Shown here: one piece after another, positions 43,803 through 52,354 of the stretch
Numbering within the stretch: position 1 is the stretch's first letter
Layout of the letters: the number at the start of each line of letters is the position of its first letter
From: Ramlibacter agri
GTDB lineage: Bacteria; Pseudomonadota; Gammaproteobacteria; Burkholderiales; Burkholderiaceae_C
DNA: 64,000 bases
Assembly (NCBI RefSeq): GCF_012927085.1
Contig: NZ_JABBFX010000001.1
Location: 2,790,001-2,854,000, forward strand
Direction: 5' to 3'
Translations under genes and position numbers: made by a program
Notes under the pieces: model-generated
The model's database searches: none
The model's input: the letters and a program-made list of their open reading frames with translations, nothing else
Told to the model about the DNA's origin: nothing

Positions 43803-45217
43803 CGGGGTTGCTGGACGGCCTGCGTCGCATCGTCGGCGAGAGCTATTGCCTCACCGAAGCGGAGGCGATGGAGCGCTATCTGGTCGAGGAGCGCCGCCTT
43901 TTCCGCGGGAACGCAATCGCCGTGGCGCGCCCTGCGGACACGCAGCAGGTCGCGCAGGTGGTGGCGCTGTGTGCGCAACTGCGTGTGCCCGTGGTGCCGC
44001 AGGGCGGCAACACCGGCGCCTGCGGCGGCGGCGTGCCGCAAGCCGGCGCCGTGGTGCTCGCGACCGAAAGGCTGAACCGCATCCGTGCCATCGACACCGC
44101 CAACTTCACGATGACGGTGGAGGCCGGCTGCATCCTGGCCGACCTGCAGCAGGCGGCGCGCGACGCCGGCTGCTTCTTCCCGCTGTCGCTGGGCGGCGAG
44201 GGCAGCTGCCGCATCGGCGGCAACCTGTCCACCAATGCCGGCGGCATCAACGTGCTGCGCTACGGCAATGCGCGCGACCTGATGCTGGGCCTGGAAGTCG
44301 TGCTGCCCGATGGCCGCATCTGGGACGGGCTGCGCAGCCTGCGCAAGGACAACACCGGCTATGCGTTGCGGCACCTGTTCGTCGGTGCGGAAGGCACGCT
44401 GGGCATCATCACGGCCGCTTCGCTGAAGCTGTTCCCCGCGCCGCGAGAACGGCAGACGGCCTTCGTCGCAGTCACCGACCCGCAGGCGGCGCTGGAACTG
44501 CTGAACCTCACTCGCGAAATCACCGGCGACGCGGCCAACGCCTTCGAGCTGCTGCCGCGCAACGGCCTGGACATCGGCCTGCGCAACATGGGCGGCCGCG
44601 ACCCGCTGGGCGAACGTCACGCCTGGTACGTGCTGCTGGAGCTGTCCTCGCCGCGCGCGAGCGGCCTGCGCGCCGCGTTGGAGGAAGTGCTGGAGACGGC
44701 GCTGGCCCGCGGGCTGGTGCTCGACGCTGCCATTGCCGACAGCGAGACGCAGCGGCGCGAGCTGTGGCGCCTGCGCGAGGTGACGGCCGGCGGCCACCAG
44801 CACCAGGAAGGCGGGCTGATCAAGCACGACATCGCGGTGCCGGTGAGCCAAGTGCCCGAGATGATCCGGCGCGGCACGGCTGCCTGCGAAGCGGCGATCC
44901 CCGGCATCCGCGTCATTCCCTTCGGCCACATGGGCGACGGCAACCTGCACTTCAACCTGGTGCAGCCCCTGGGCTGGGAGCCGCAGCGCTTCTTCGCCGA
45001 GCGTGAACGCATGAACCGCATCGTGCACGACCTGGTGCACGAGCTCGATGGCAGCATTTCGGCCGAACACGGCATCGGCTTGCTGAAGGTCGACGAGATG
45101 GCGCGCTACAAGGCGCCGCTCGAACTGGAACTGATGCAACGCATCAAGGAGGCCCTGGATCCCCTGGGCCTCATGAACCCGGGCAAGGTGCTGCCACCGC
45201 CCGCGCAACAACGATGA
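43799..45217 (+). CDS. FAD-binding oxidoreductase (GlcD / D-2-hydroxyglutarate dehydrogenase-like)
   Basis: 472 residues from the ATG at 43799. PVVPQGGNTGACGGGVPQAGAVVLATERLNRI is the FAD pyrophosphate loop. GGEGSCRIGGNLSTNAGGINVLRYGNARDLMLGLEVVLPDG and the C-terminal PFGHMGDGNLHFNL (metal-binding H) plus SAEHGIGLLKV are family features of the GlcD/DLD-type flavoproteins. They oxidise D-2-hydroxy acids and pass electrons to the electron transport chain. The start overlaps the dehydrogenase stop by 4 nt and its stop overlaps the MmgE/PrpD start. Confidence 0.93.
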   Translation: MTGLLDGLRRIVGESYCLTEAEAMERYLVEERRLFRGNAIAVARPADTQQVAQVVALCAQLRVPVVPQGGNTGACGGGVPQAGAVVLATERLNRIRAIDTANFTMTVEAGCILADLQQAARDAGCFFPLSLGGEGSCRIGGNLSTNAGGINVLRYGNARDLMLGLEVVLPDGRIWDGLRSLRKDNTGYALRHLFVGAEGTLGIITAASLKLFPAPRERQTAFVAVTDPQAALELLNLTREITGDAANAFELLPRNGLDIGLRNMGGRDPLGERHAWYVLLELSSPRASGLRAALEEVLETALARGLVLDAAIADSETQRRELWRLREVTAGGHQHQEGGLIKHDIAVPVSQVPEMIRRGTAACEAAIPGIRVIPFGHMGDGNLHFNLVQPLGWEPQRFFAERERMNRIVHDLVHELDGSISAEHGIGLLKVDEMARYKAPLELELMQRIKEALDPLGLMNPGKVLPPPAQQR

Positions 45218-46569
45218 ATCCTGATTCCGGCCTTACGGCTTCGCTGGGCGCCTTCGCCGCCCGCCCGCAAGACTTTCCCGCTGCCGCGCTGCAGGTGGCG
45301 GCTGCCGGCGTCTGCGACGCCATCGGCACCATGTTCGCCGGCCGCAAGGACGCGGCCTTTGCCACCCTGCGCAAGGTGCTGCTGCCCGAGGGCCTGGCGG
45401 CAAGCAGCGGCGAAGCCAGTGTGCTCCTCGGCCCCGTGCGTACCCGCGCACTGGATGCCGCCTTCCTGAACGGCGTCGCGACCCATGCCTTGGCGATGGA
45501 CGACGTGGCGGCCGGCTGCCACCCGAGCGCCTTGCTGGTGCCGGCGCTGCTGGCTGAAGCCGAGACGCTGGGGCGCAGTGGCCGCGACTTGTTGCAGGCC
45601 TACGTCGTCGGCTACGAGGTGCTGGCGGAACTGGCCTCGCGCGAACCGGATGCGCTGCATGGCGCCGGCTGGCATCCCAGCTGCATGCTGGGGCCGCCGG
45701 CGGTGGCTGCGGCCGTGGCGCGGCTTCGGGGCCTCGACGCGCAACAGTGCACGGCCGCCATCGCCGCCGCTGCCAGCATGACGGGCGGGCTGGTCGCCAA
45801 CTTCGGCACCCAGACCAAGGCCATCCAGGTCGCCCGCGCATCGTCCGCGGGCCTGCTGGCCGCGCGGCTGGCGGCGGAGGGGCTGACCGCGTCGTCGGAC
45901 GCGCTGGAGCGCGACCCGGGCCTGCTGAAGGCGATCTCGCCGCAACGCCGCGCACGTCTGGACGGCGTGTTCGATCCGGGCGAGCTGCGCATCGTGACGC
46001 AGGGCTTGTCGATCAAGAAGTATCCGGTCTGCTATTCGACGCACCGCGTGGTCGATGCGGCGGCCGACGTCGCGCGGCAGCCGGGCTTCTCCGCCGAGGG
46101 CGTGCAGGGCGTGCAGGTGGATATCGGTTCCATGCAAGCCTGGATGGCCCGGCACCACGAGGTGCGCACGCCTTTCGAGGCCAAGTACAGCGTGGAGTTC
46201 GCGGCCGCGAGCGGGCTGGTGGCGCGCGACGCCAGCTTCGCGCAGCTGTCAGACGATTTCATCCATGCGCCGCTGGTGCAGCGGCTGATCGCCGCCACGA
46301 CGCTGCGGCTGCACGAGGAGAAGAGCGCCGACGACCCGGTGTTCTCGCCCTGGGACCGGGTGGTGGTGACGATGAAGGATGGCCGCGTGTTCGATAGCGG
46401 CGAGGTGGCTTACGCCTTGGGGCATGCGCGGCGCCCACTGGATGCGCAGGCGCGGCGGAGGAAGTTCCTGCAGTGCGCCGAGGCGGGTGGCTTCGAGAAT
46501 GGGGAAGTCCTGTTGAACAAGCTGGAGAACTTGCAGGACCTGCCCGACGTCCGGCAACTCTCCACGTAG
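45214..46569 (+). CDS. MmgE/PrpD-family protein
   Basis: 451 residues from the ATG at 45214. ALDAAFLNGVATHALAMDDVAAGCHPSALLVPALLAEAE, ARASSAGLLAARLAAEGLTASSDALER and YPVCYSTHRVVDAA are typical of the MmgE/PrpD family (2-methylcitrate dehydratase and iminodisuccinate epimerase relatives). The motif near residue 90 with MDDVA-G-CHPS resembles the MDD...HPS pattern of these enzymes. Last gene of the operon, followed by a hairpin terminator. The real substrate may be a 2-hydroxy dicarboxylate given its neighbours. Confidence 0.88.
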   Translation: MNPDSGLTASLGAFAARPQDFPAAALQVAAAGVCDAIGTMFAGRKDAAFATLRKVLLPEGLAASSGEASVLLGPVRTRALDAAFLNGVATHALAMDDVAAGCHPSALLVPALLAEAETLGRSGRDLLQAYVVGYEVLAELASREPDALHGAGWHPSCMLGPPAVAAAVARLRGLDAQQCTAAIAAAASMTGGLVANFGTQTKAIQVARASSAGLLAARLAAEGLTASSDALERDPGLLKAISPQRRARLDGVFDPGELRIVTQGLSIKKYPVCYSTHRVVDAAADVARQPGFSAEGVQGVQVDIGSMQAWMARHHEVRTPFEAKYSVEFAAASGLVARDASFAQLSDDFIHAPLVQRLIAATTLRLHEEKSADDPVFSPWDRVVVTMKDGRVFDSGEVAYALGHARRPLDAQARRRKFLQCAEAGGFENGEVLLNKLENLQDLPDVRQLST

Positions 46570-46603
46570 GCTGGGTTCGGCGACGAGCCGACCCCAGCTT
46601 GTT
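46570..46603. terminator. Bidirectional hairpin terminator between convergent operons
   Basis: GCTGGGTTCGGC (46570-46581) pairs with GCCGACCCCAGC (46587-46598), 11 of 12 positions, around the loop GACGA, and is followed by TTGTT. It starts immediately after the MmgE/PrpD stop and lies 10 nt from the stop of the leftward Bug gene, so it can serve both. A sister hairpin lies at 56089. Confidence 0.75.
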
Positions 46604-46612
46604 CCCGCGGAC

Positions 46613-47599
46613 TCAATCCGCCGTGATGTTCTTCTCCCGGATCACCTTGCCCAGCTTGTCGTAATCCCGCCGCAGCACCTGCGCCAGCTGCGCGGCGCTG
46701 CCACCCACCGGCGGCAGGGCCAACGACTGCAGCAGATCCTGCGCTTCCTTGGTCGCCACGGCCGCGGCGAAGGACTTCTCCAGCTTGGCGATCACCGGCG
46801 CCGGCGTGCCAGCCGGGGCGAAGATGCCGAACCAGGTGGTCATCTCGAAGCCGGGAAAGGTTTCGGCGATGGTGGGCACTTGCGGTGCTTCCGGCAGGCG
46901 CCTGGCTTCCGCCACGGCGATGACGCGCATCTTGCCGGAGTCCACCTGCGGCTTGATCGCTGCATAGGTGGAGAACAGCACCTGCACCTGGCCGCCGATC
47001 AGGTCGGTGATGGCGGGCGCCACGCCCTTGTAGTGCACCGGCGTCATGCTGATGCCGGCAGCCTGGTTCAGCAGCTCGCCCATCAGGTGCTGCGGCGTGC
47101 CCGAGCTCGGCGTCGCGTAGAAAACGCCCTTCGGCTCCTTCTTCGCCAGCGCGATGAGATCGCGCAGCGACTTCACCGGGCTCTGCGCGCCGACGGCGAC
47201 GACCAGCGCGCCATTGCAGATCAGCGAGACCGGCGCGAAGTCCTTGAACGGCTCGAAGCCGGGGTTCTTGTGGATGTGCGGGTTGATCGTGACCAGCGCG
47301 CTGGTCGCCATCAGCAGGCGGTGGCCGTCGGCGGGCGAACGGGCTACGAAGGCGGTGCCGATGTTGCCGTTGCCGCCGGCGCGGTTGTCCACGATCATGG
47401 TCTGGCCCAGCAGCGCGGGCATCTTGGCCGCGAGCATGCGGGCCACGACGTCGGTGGAACCGCCGGGCGGGTAAGGCACGATCAGTTCGACGGTGCGCGC
47501 AGGGAAGCCGGCTTGCGCGAAGGCTTGCGGCGCGAAGGCGGAGGCCGTGAGCGCCTGGAGGACAGTGCGACGGGAAAGCAGGGAATCGTGGAAGGACAT
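46613..47599 (-). CDS. Bug-family periplasmic solute-binding protein
   Basis: 328 residues from the ATG at 47599; an in-frame start at 47638 would overlap the AtuA-like gene and is less likely. SRRTVLQALTASAFAPQAFAQ is the Tat-like signal. The mature chain has FPARTVELIVPYPPGGSTDVVARMLA, VDNRAGGNGNIGTAFVARSPADGHRLLMA and HYKGVAPAITDLIGGQVQVLFSTYAAI. Last gene of the leftward acyl-CoA dehydrogenase operon. Confidence 0.92.
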   Translation of the reverse strand: MSFHDSLLSRRTVLQALTASAFAPQAFAQAGFPARTVELIVPYPPGGSTDVVARMLAAKMPALLGQTMIVDNRAGGNGNIGTAFVARSPADGHRLLMATSALVTINPHIHKNPGFEPFKDFAPVSLICNGALVVAVGAQSPVKSLRDLIALAKKEPKGVFYATPSSGTPQHLMGELLNQAAGISMTPVHYKGVAPAITDLIGGQVQVLFSTYAAIKPQVDSGKMRVIAVAEARRLPEAPQVPTIAETFPGFEMTTWFGIFAPAGTPAPVIAKLEKSFAAAVATKEAQDLLQSLALPPVGGSAAQLAQVLRRDYDKLGKVIREKNITAD

Positions 47600-47628
47600 C
47601 GTCTCGGTTCGTCTCGTTGTGTCTTGTT

Positions 47629-49404
47629 TCAGGCCCATTCAGCGGGCACCGGCAGCATGATTTCCAGCAGCCGCTGGCCATAGGCCTTGCCCTGCGGGTC
47701 GATGCGCATCGAAGCCATGCCGCCGCCGCCGAGCGCGTCTTCCAGCAGGAAGTTGATGGCATGCAGGCCGGGCGCGTCGAACACCGTCACGGCGCCGGAC
47801 ACGCTGCCGGCGAAGTGCGCAGCCACGCGCTCGGGCGTCAGCCAGGCGGCGATGTGGTCGCGGTACTCGGGCTTGCGGGCGAAGATGGCGATGTTGGAGC
47901 TGTTGCCCTTGTCGCCGCTGCGCGAGTGCGCCAGCTGGATCAGCGGCACTTCGACGCTCGCGCGGTCAGCGGCCTTGCCCTGCACGGGCTCCGCCGCAGG
48001 CGCTTCGTAGCCGCCCGTGGCCGGCACTTCCACCGCGAAGGCCGGCTCGCCAGCCACCTGCACCATCAGGGGATTCAGGCGTGCCTTGTCGACGAAGAAA
48101 GTGAACAGGCGCACCACCGGAGTCGGCTTCGGCCGGCCGCCGATCAAGGACGCCGTGCCCTGGGCGAAGCTGAGGCCGGCCGAGCCGATCTCGCGCGCGA
48201 ACAGGCCCAGCGCCTTGGCGTCGTCATGCTCCACCACGAGGCGCATCACCACCTCGCGCGTCGCGCGGGTCTTCGCGTCGGCGAGGTAGGCCGACTCGGC
48301 GCCCAGCATCTCCATGTGCACGCGCTTGAAGGGCGCGATGCCGCGCTGCTTGAACATGGCTTGCGCGCGGTCCACCAGCGCCTGGGCGCTGCGTTCGGAC
48401 TTGCGCACGGCATCGGCGCCGATGATCACGGCCATGGCGACGGAGCGGTAGCCATCCTGGTAAGTGGCCGACACCTTGTACTGCGCGGTCGGCGCGCGGC
48501 CGATGGCGCCTTGCACCAGCACGCGCTCGGACGATTCCTGGGTCAGGCGCACGCGCGAGAAATCCGCCACCACGTCGGGCAGCATGTAGGCGCGCGGGTC
48601 GCCGATCTCGTACAGCACCTGTTCGGCGACGCAAGCGGTGTCGACCAGGCCGCCGGTGCCCGGAGGCTTGGTCAGCCAGAAGCTGCCGTCTGCCTTGCAT
48701 TCGGCGATGGGGTAGCCGATGTCGTGCCAGTCCGGCACGCGCTCCCAGTCGGTGAACACGCCGCCGGTGGCCTGCGGGCCGCACTCGAGCACGTGGCCCA
48801 CCAGCGAGCCGGCCGCCAGGCGGTCGTAGTCGCCGGGCTGCCAGCCGAATTCGTGCATCAGGATGCCCAGGCCGAGAGCGCTGTCCGCGCAGCGGCCGGT
48901 GATGACGATGTCTGCGCCCTTGGCCAGCGCAGCTGCGATGGGCAAGGCGCCGAGGTAGGCGTTGGCCGTGAGCATGCGCTTGGGCAGCGGCTCGCCGCTG
49001 ACCCACTCGCGAACGCCTTCCTCGCGCAAGGCATCGATCTGCGGCAGCAGGTCGTCGCCGGTGACGACGGCCACCTTCAGCGACAGGCCTTGCTCCGCGC
49101 AGGCCGCTTCCAGCGCGCGCTTGCAGGCGGCGGGGTTGACGCCGCCGGCGTTGCTGACCACCTTGACCTTGCGTTCGGCCAGCGCCTTCAGGTGCGGCTT
49201 CAGGTAGTCGACGAAATCGGGCGGGAAGCCGGCCTCGGGGTCCTTCATGCGGGCGCGAGCCAGCAGCGACATGGTCACCTCGGCGAGGTAATCCATCATC
49301 AGGTAGTCGACCTGCGTGCCGAGCAGCTGGCCGATGCCGCGCGGGCTGTCGCCCCAGGCGCCGGAAGCGCCGCCGATGCGGACGATGCGTTCTGCCATGG
49401 TCAT
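47629..49404 (-). CDS. AtuA-like (DUF1446) protein of acyl-CoA metabolism
   Basis: 591 residues from the ATG at 49404, which overlaps the hydratase stop (ATGA). An ATG six nt further in is an alternative. The N-terminal domain has IVRIGGASGAWGDSPRGIGQLL and DYLMMDYLAEVTMSLLARARMKDPEAGF. The middle has GGVNPAACKRALEAA and ADIVITGRCADSALGLG. The C-terminal ferredoxin-like domain (about 480-591) has LAHSRSGDKGNSSNIAIFAR. AtuA is part of acyclic terpene (citronellol/geraniol) utilisation clusters with no proven catalytic function. Here it is next to an acyl-CoA dehydrogenase and enoyl-CoA hydratase, but no geranyl-CoA carboxylase is present, so another acyl-CoA is likely. Confidence 0.88.
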   Translation of the reverse strand: MTMAERIVRIGGASGAWGDSPRGIGQLLGTQVDYLMMDYLAEVTMSLLARARMKDPEAGFPPDFVDYLKPHLKALAERKVKVVSNAGGVNPAACKRALEAACAEQGLSLKVAVVTGDDLLPQIDALREEGVREWVSGEPLPKRMLTANAYLGALPIAAALAKGADIVITGRCADSALGLGILMHEFGWQPGDYDRLAAGSLVGHVLECGPQATGGVFTDWERVPDWHDIGYPIAECKADGSFWLTKPPGTGGLVDTACVAEQVLYEIGDPRAYMLPDVVADFSRVRLTQESSERVLVQGAIGRAPTAQYKVSATYQDGYRSVAMAVIIGADAVRKSERSAQALVDRAQAMFKQRGIAPFKRVHMEMLGAESAYLADAKTRATREVVMRLVVEHDDAKALGLFAREIGSAGLSFAQGTASLIGGRPKPTPVVRLFTFFVDKARLNPLMVQVAGEPAFAVEVPATGGYEAPAAEPVQGKAADRASVEVPLIQLAHSRSGDKGNSSNIAIFARKPEYRDHIAAWLTPERVAAHFAGSVSGAVTVFDAPGLHAINFLLEDALGGGGMASMRIDPQGKAYGQRLLEIMLPVPAEWA

Positions 49405-50189
49405 ACCTCTCTCTTCGGCGCCCACGCGGGCGCGCGCTTCTCGTTGAAGGCGGCCAGGCCTTCCTTCGCATCCGGGCTGGCGGACGCCACGGCGATCTGC
49501 GTCTCGGCGTAGGTGAGCGCTTCGTTCCAGCCCATCCACTCCATGCCGGCAATGGCGGAGCGGCCCCGCTGCACCGCCATCGGCGAGCAGGCAGCGATGC
49601 GGTCAACCATCTCGTCGACCTTCGCGTCGAGCTGCGCATAGGGCACGACAGCGTTGGCGATGCCCATCTCGCGCGCGCGCTGCGCGTCGATCAGCTCGCC
49701 GGTGAAGCACAGCTCATTGACGTAGCGCGGCGCGATCATGCGGCGCAGGAACACCAGCACCTGCATGGCGAACACGCCGACCTTGGCCTCCGGCAGGCCG
49801 AAGCGCGCGTGGTCGGCGACGACGCACAGGTCGCACAGCGACATCAGGCCCATGCCGCCGGCGACGCAGGCGCCGTTGATGCGGGCGATCAAGGGCACGC
49901 GCAGCTCGCGGGCAAAGCGGGCCAGCCGCCCGAAGTCGGTGGTGGTCTCGGCGGCCGCGCCTTCGGTGAAGACGCCGGTACCGCGCGTCAGGTCGGCGCC
50001 GGCGCAGAAGGCCTTTTCGCCGGCGCCGGTGAGCACCACGGCGCGGATGCCCGCATCGGCGGCAACGCCGCGCAGCGCTTCATGGATGCCGGCGATGACT
50101 TCCGGGTTGATCGCGTTGCGGCGCTCTTCTCTGTTGATCGTGATCCACAGGGCGGCGCCGCGGCGCTCGAGGAGGATGGACTGGGTCAA
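49401..50189 (-). CDS. Enoyl-CoA hydratase/isomerase family protein
   Basis: 262 residues with a TTG start; a strong AAGGAG 8 nt upstream supports it. ALWITINREERRNAINPEVIAGIHEAL, VVLTGAGEKAFCAGADLTRG (first oxyanion hole) and RINGACVAGGMGLMSLCDLCVVADHARFGLPEAKVGVF (second) are the crotonase signature. In this operon it should hydrate the enoyl-CoA formed by the acyl-CoA dehydrogenase. The catalytic Glu pair of true hydratases is only partly evident (one Glu in LPEAKVG), so isomerase or another crotonase reaction is possible. Confidence 0.9.
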   Translation of the reverse strand: MTQSILLERRGAALWITINREERRNAINPEVIAGIHEALRGVAADAGIRAVVLTGAGEKAFCAGADLTRGTGVFTEGAAAETTTDFGRLARFARELRVPLIARINGACVAGGMGLMSLCDLCVVADHARFGLPEAKVGVFAMQVLVFLRRMIAPRYVNELCFTGELIDAQRAREMGIANAVVPYAQLDAKVDEMVDRIAACSPMAVQRGRSAIAGMEWMGWNEALTYAETQIAVASASPDAKEGLAAFNEKRAPAWAPKREV

Positions 50190-50199
50190 GACGCGCTCC

Positions 50200-51372
50200 T
50201 TAGTAGGACTTGGGCAGGCCCAGCTCGCGCTCGGCGATGAAGCTCAGGATCATCTCGCGCGACACCGGCGCCAGCTGCGTGGCCACCATCTCGCGGAAAT
50301 AGCGCTCGACATGGTATTCCTGCGCGTAGCCCATGCCGCCGTGGGTGCGGATGGCGCGGTCGCAGGAATGGAAGCCGGCGTCGGCGGCCAGGTACTTGGC
50401 GGCGTTGGCTTCGGCGCCGCAGGGCTTGCCGGCGTCATAGAGGTCGGCGGCGCGCATCGTCATGAGTTCGGCCGCGTACAGCTCGGACCAGCATTCGGCC
50501 AGCGGATGCTGGATGGACTGGTTCTGGCCGATCGGGCGGTTGAACACCACGCGCTCCTGTGCGTACCGGGCGGCCTTGTCCAGCGCGCGGCGGCCCATGC
50601 CGATGACTTCGGCGGCGTTCAGGATGCGCTCGGGGTTGAGCGAGTCGAGGATGTAGCGGAAGCCCTTGCCTTCCTCGCCGATGCGGTCGGTGACCGGGAT
50701 CTCCAGGCCGTCGATGAAGGTCTGGTTGGAGTTCACCGCGTGCCGGCCCATCTTGGGGATCTCGGTCACCTGGACCCAGCGCGGGTCCATGTCGGCGAAG
50801 AACAGCGAGATGCCGTCGGTGGGCTTGGCGCATTCCTCGCGCGGCGTGGTGCGGGCCAGCAGCACGATCTTCTGCGCCTGCTGCGCGGTGCTGGTCCAGA
50901 TCTTCTGGCCGTGCACGACGTACTTGTCGCCGTGGCGGACGGCGCGCGTCTTGATGCGCGTCGTGTCCAGGCCGGCATCGGGTTCGGTCACGCCGAAGCA
51001 GGCGCGGATGCTGCCATTGATGACGCCCGGCAGCCAGCGCTGCTTCTGTTCCTCGGTGCCGTGCTTGACGATGGAGTGCAGGCCGAAGATGTTGATGTGG
51101 ATGGCCGAGCAGGCGGCGAAGTAGCCAGCCGAGGCGCCCACCGTCTGCATCATGATCGCCGCCTCGGTGACGCCCAGGCCGGCGCCGCCGTACTCGGTCG
51201 GCATCGCGATGCCCAGCCAGCCGCCTTCGGCGATGGCCTGCGTGAACTCGTGCGGGAAGGTGTGGGTGCGATCGAGTTCGCCCCAGTAATGGTCGTCGAA
51301 CCGGTCGCAGATCTCGCGGACGGCTTCGCGCAGTTGCACGCGCTCCGGCGTGTCGGCCATGGCTTCTTTCAC
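50200..51372 (-). CDS. Acyl-CoA dehydrogenase
   Basis: 390 residues with a GTG start (AAGGA 7 nt upstream); an ATG at 51360 is an alternative. EGGWLGIAMPTEYGGAGLGVTEAAIMMQTVGAS, CFGVTEPDAGLDTTRIKTRA, GQKIWTSTAQQAQKIVLLART, LNAAEVIGMGRRALDKAARYAQERVVFNRPIGQNQSIQHPLAE and the C-terminal IRTHGGMGYAQEYHVERYFRE with the region of the catalytic base mark the ACAD family (acyl-CoA to enoyl-CoA, electrons to ETF). First gene of the leftward operon with enoyl-CoA hydratase and AtuA-like protein. EtfAB for it could be those encoded at 57-59 kb, whose promoter shares an operator. Confidence 0.95.
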   Translation of the reverse strand: MKEAMADTPERVQLREAVREICDRFDDHYWGELDRTHTFPHEFTQAIAEGGWLGIAMPTEYGGAGLGVTEAAIMMQTVGASAGYFAACSAIHINIFGLHSIVKHGTEEQKQRWLPGVINGSIRACFGVTEPDAGLDTTRIKTRAVRHGDKYVVHGQKIWTSTAQQAQKIVLLARTTPREECAKPTDGISLFFADMDPRWVQVTEIPKMGRHAVNSNQTFIDGLEIPVTDRIGEEGKGFRYILDSLNPERILNAAEVIGMGRRALDKAARYAQERVVFNRPIGQNQSIQHPLAECWSELYAAELMTMRAADLYDAGKPCGAEANAAKYLAADAGFHSCDRAIRTHGGMGYAQEYHVERYFREMVATQLAPVSREMILSFIAERELGLPKSY

Positions 51373-51417
51373 GGTGTTCCTTCGCTTGGTTCCGGCCTTC
51401 GGGCCGGTTTTCAGATA

Positions 51418-51450
51418 TTCGGAATGGCGAATTATTTATCGCTATAGCGA
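51418..51450. promoter_or_regulatory. Tandem TCGC-N4-GCGA operators (acyl-CoA dehydrogenase / GntR divergent promoter)
   Basis: Site 1 is TTCGGAATGGCGAA (51418-51431, one mismatch to TTCGC-N4-GCGAA) and site 2 is TCGCTATAGCGA (51439-51450, perfect). Their centres are 20 bp apart. The same pair with the same 20-bp spacing occurs at 60137-60169, upstream of the IclR gene and the CoA-transferase/ETF operon. The sequence AATGGCGAA in site 1 and GCGAATTC next to site 2 are identical at both loci. A shared regulator, most simply the IclR protein, is inferred. Confidence 0.65.
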
Positions 51451-51514
51451 ATTCAACCATGTGACCCTGCTGTTGTCAAGGGGCGACGACCGGGGCTTGG
51501 CGATAATCCGCGCG

Positions 51515-52273
51515 ATGCCTGCCCATGCCATCAGCAAGTCCGTTCCCCGCTACATCACCGTCGCCCAGACGCTGATGCAGGAGATCGAGCAGGGCAAGTT
51601 CCCGGTGGGCGGCATGCTGCCCACCGAGATCGAGATCTGCGAGCGCTTCGCCATCTCGCGCTACACGGCGCGCGAGGCGGTGCGCCAGCTCACGGACCTG
51701 GGCCTGGTGACACGCCGTGCGGGCGTGGGCACCACGATCCAGGCGAAGTCGGTCAATGCGCGCTACACGGCGAGCATCTCGGACCCGAGCGACCTGTTCG
51801 CCTTCACCAAGCAGACGCGCGTGCAACTGCTGGGCGAGGACCAGGTGGAGATCAAGGGCGAATGGCTGAAGGTGCTGCCCGACGCCGCGGGCCAGAGCTG
51901 GCCGCGCTTCACGTCGCTGCGCTATCCGGCCGGCCCCGGCGGCAAGGAGCCCATCGCCTATACCGAGACGCTCGTGCAACCGTCCTACGCGGCCATCCGC
52001 GACCGCATCCACCGGCCCGGGCAGACCGTGTACCAGCTGATCGAGGAGCTGCGTGGCGAGAAGGTGCATGCGCTGCAGCAGGAGATCACCTGCGTGTCGC
52101 TGCCCAAGAAGATCGCCGAACTGCTGCACGCGAAGCCTGGAGCGCCGGCCTTGCGCGTGCTGCGCTATTACCTCGGGGCCGACGAATCGCTGCTGTCGGT
52201 GGCGATCAACACGCATCCGCAGGACCGGTTCAAGCTGACGACGCGGTGGCAGTTGAACTGGAACGCGGAGTAA
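51515..52273 (+). CDS. GntR-family (UTRA/HutC-type) transcriptional regulator
   Basis: 252 residues from the ATG at 51515. The winged helix is at 15-80 (TVAQTLMQEIEQGKFPVGGMLPTEIEICERFAISRYTAREAVRQLTDLGLVTRRAGVGTTI). The UTRA domain covers 100-245 (LYQLIEEL and KIAELLHAKPGAPALRVLRYYLGADESLLSVAINTHP). UTRA regulators sense sugars, amines or organic acids. It starts upstream of the two-Bug/aldolase operon and is the natural candidate for the AATGTCCGGACGTT operator at 52321. Divergent from acyl-CoA dehydrogenase with a 142-bp gap. Confidence 0.92.
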   Translation: MPAHAISKSVPRYITVAQTLMQEIEQGKFPVGGMLPTEIEICERFAISRYTAREAVRQLTDLGLVTRRAGVGTTIQAKSVNARYTASISDPSDLFAFTKQTRVQLLGEDQVEIKGEWLKVLPDAAGQSWPRFTSLRYPAGPGGKEPIAYTETLVQPSYAAIRDRIHRPGQTVYQLIEELRGEKVHALQQEITCVSLPKKIAELLHAKPGAPALRVLRYYLGADESLLSVAINTHPQDRFKLTTRWQLNWNAE

Positions 52274-52295
52274 GACCTCGAAGAGGTAAACCCGG

Positions 52296-52334
52296 TTGAC
52301 AAGCCCCCCGGCTTCGTCCTAATGTCCGGACGTT
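52296..52334 (+). promoter_or_regulatory. Promoter with palindromic operator AATGTCCGGACGTT
   Basis: TTGACA (52296-52301) with CCTAAT (52318-52323), 16-bp spacer, is a good sigma-70 promoter. AATGTCCGGACGTT (52321-52334), a near-perfect 14-bp palindrome with one mismatch pair, overlaps the -10 and start-site region, so a bound repressor would block transcription of the Bug/aldolase operon. A second TTGACA lies right after the palindrome (52333-52338). A related element is at 41852-41865. The rest of the 52274-52354 gap shows no further feature. Confidence 0.6.
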
Positions 52335-52354
52335 TGACACGGACCGGACTCCCC

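Noticed and set aside
47617-49512. Large plus-strand frame opposite the AtuA-like gene
   Set aside because: His/Arg/Gly-rich composition and no family motif; the minus-strand frame matches AtuA over its whole length.
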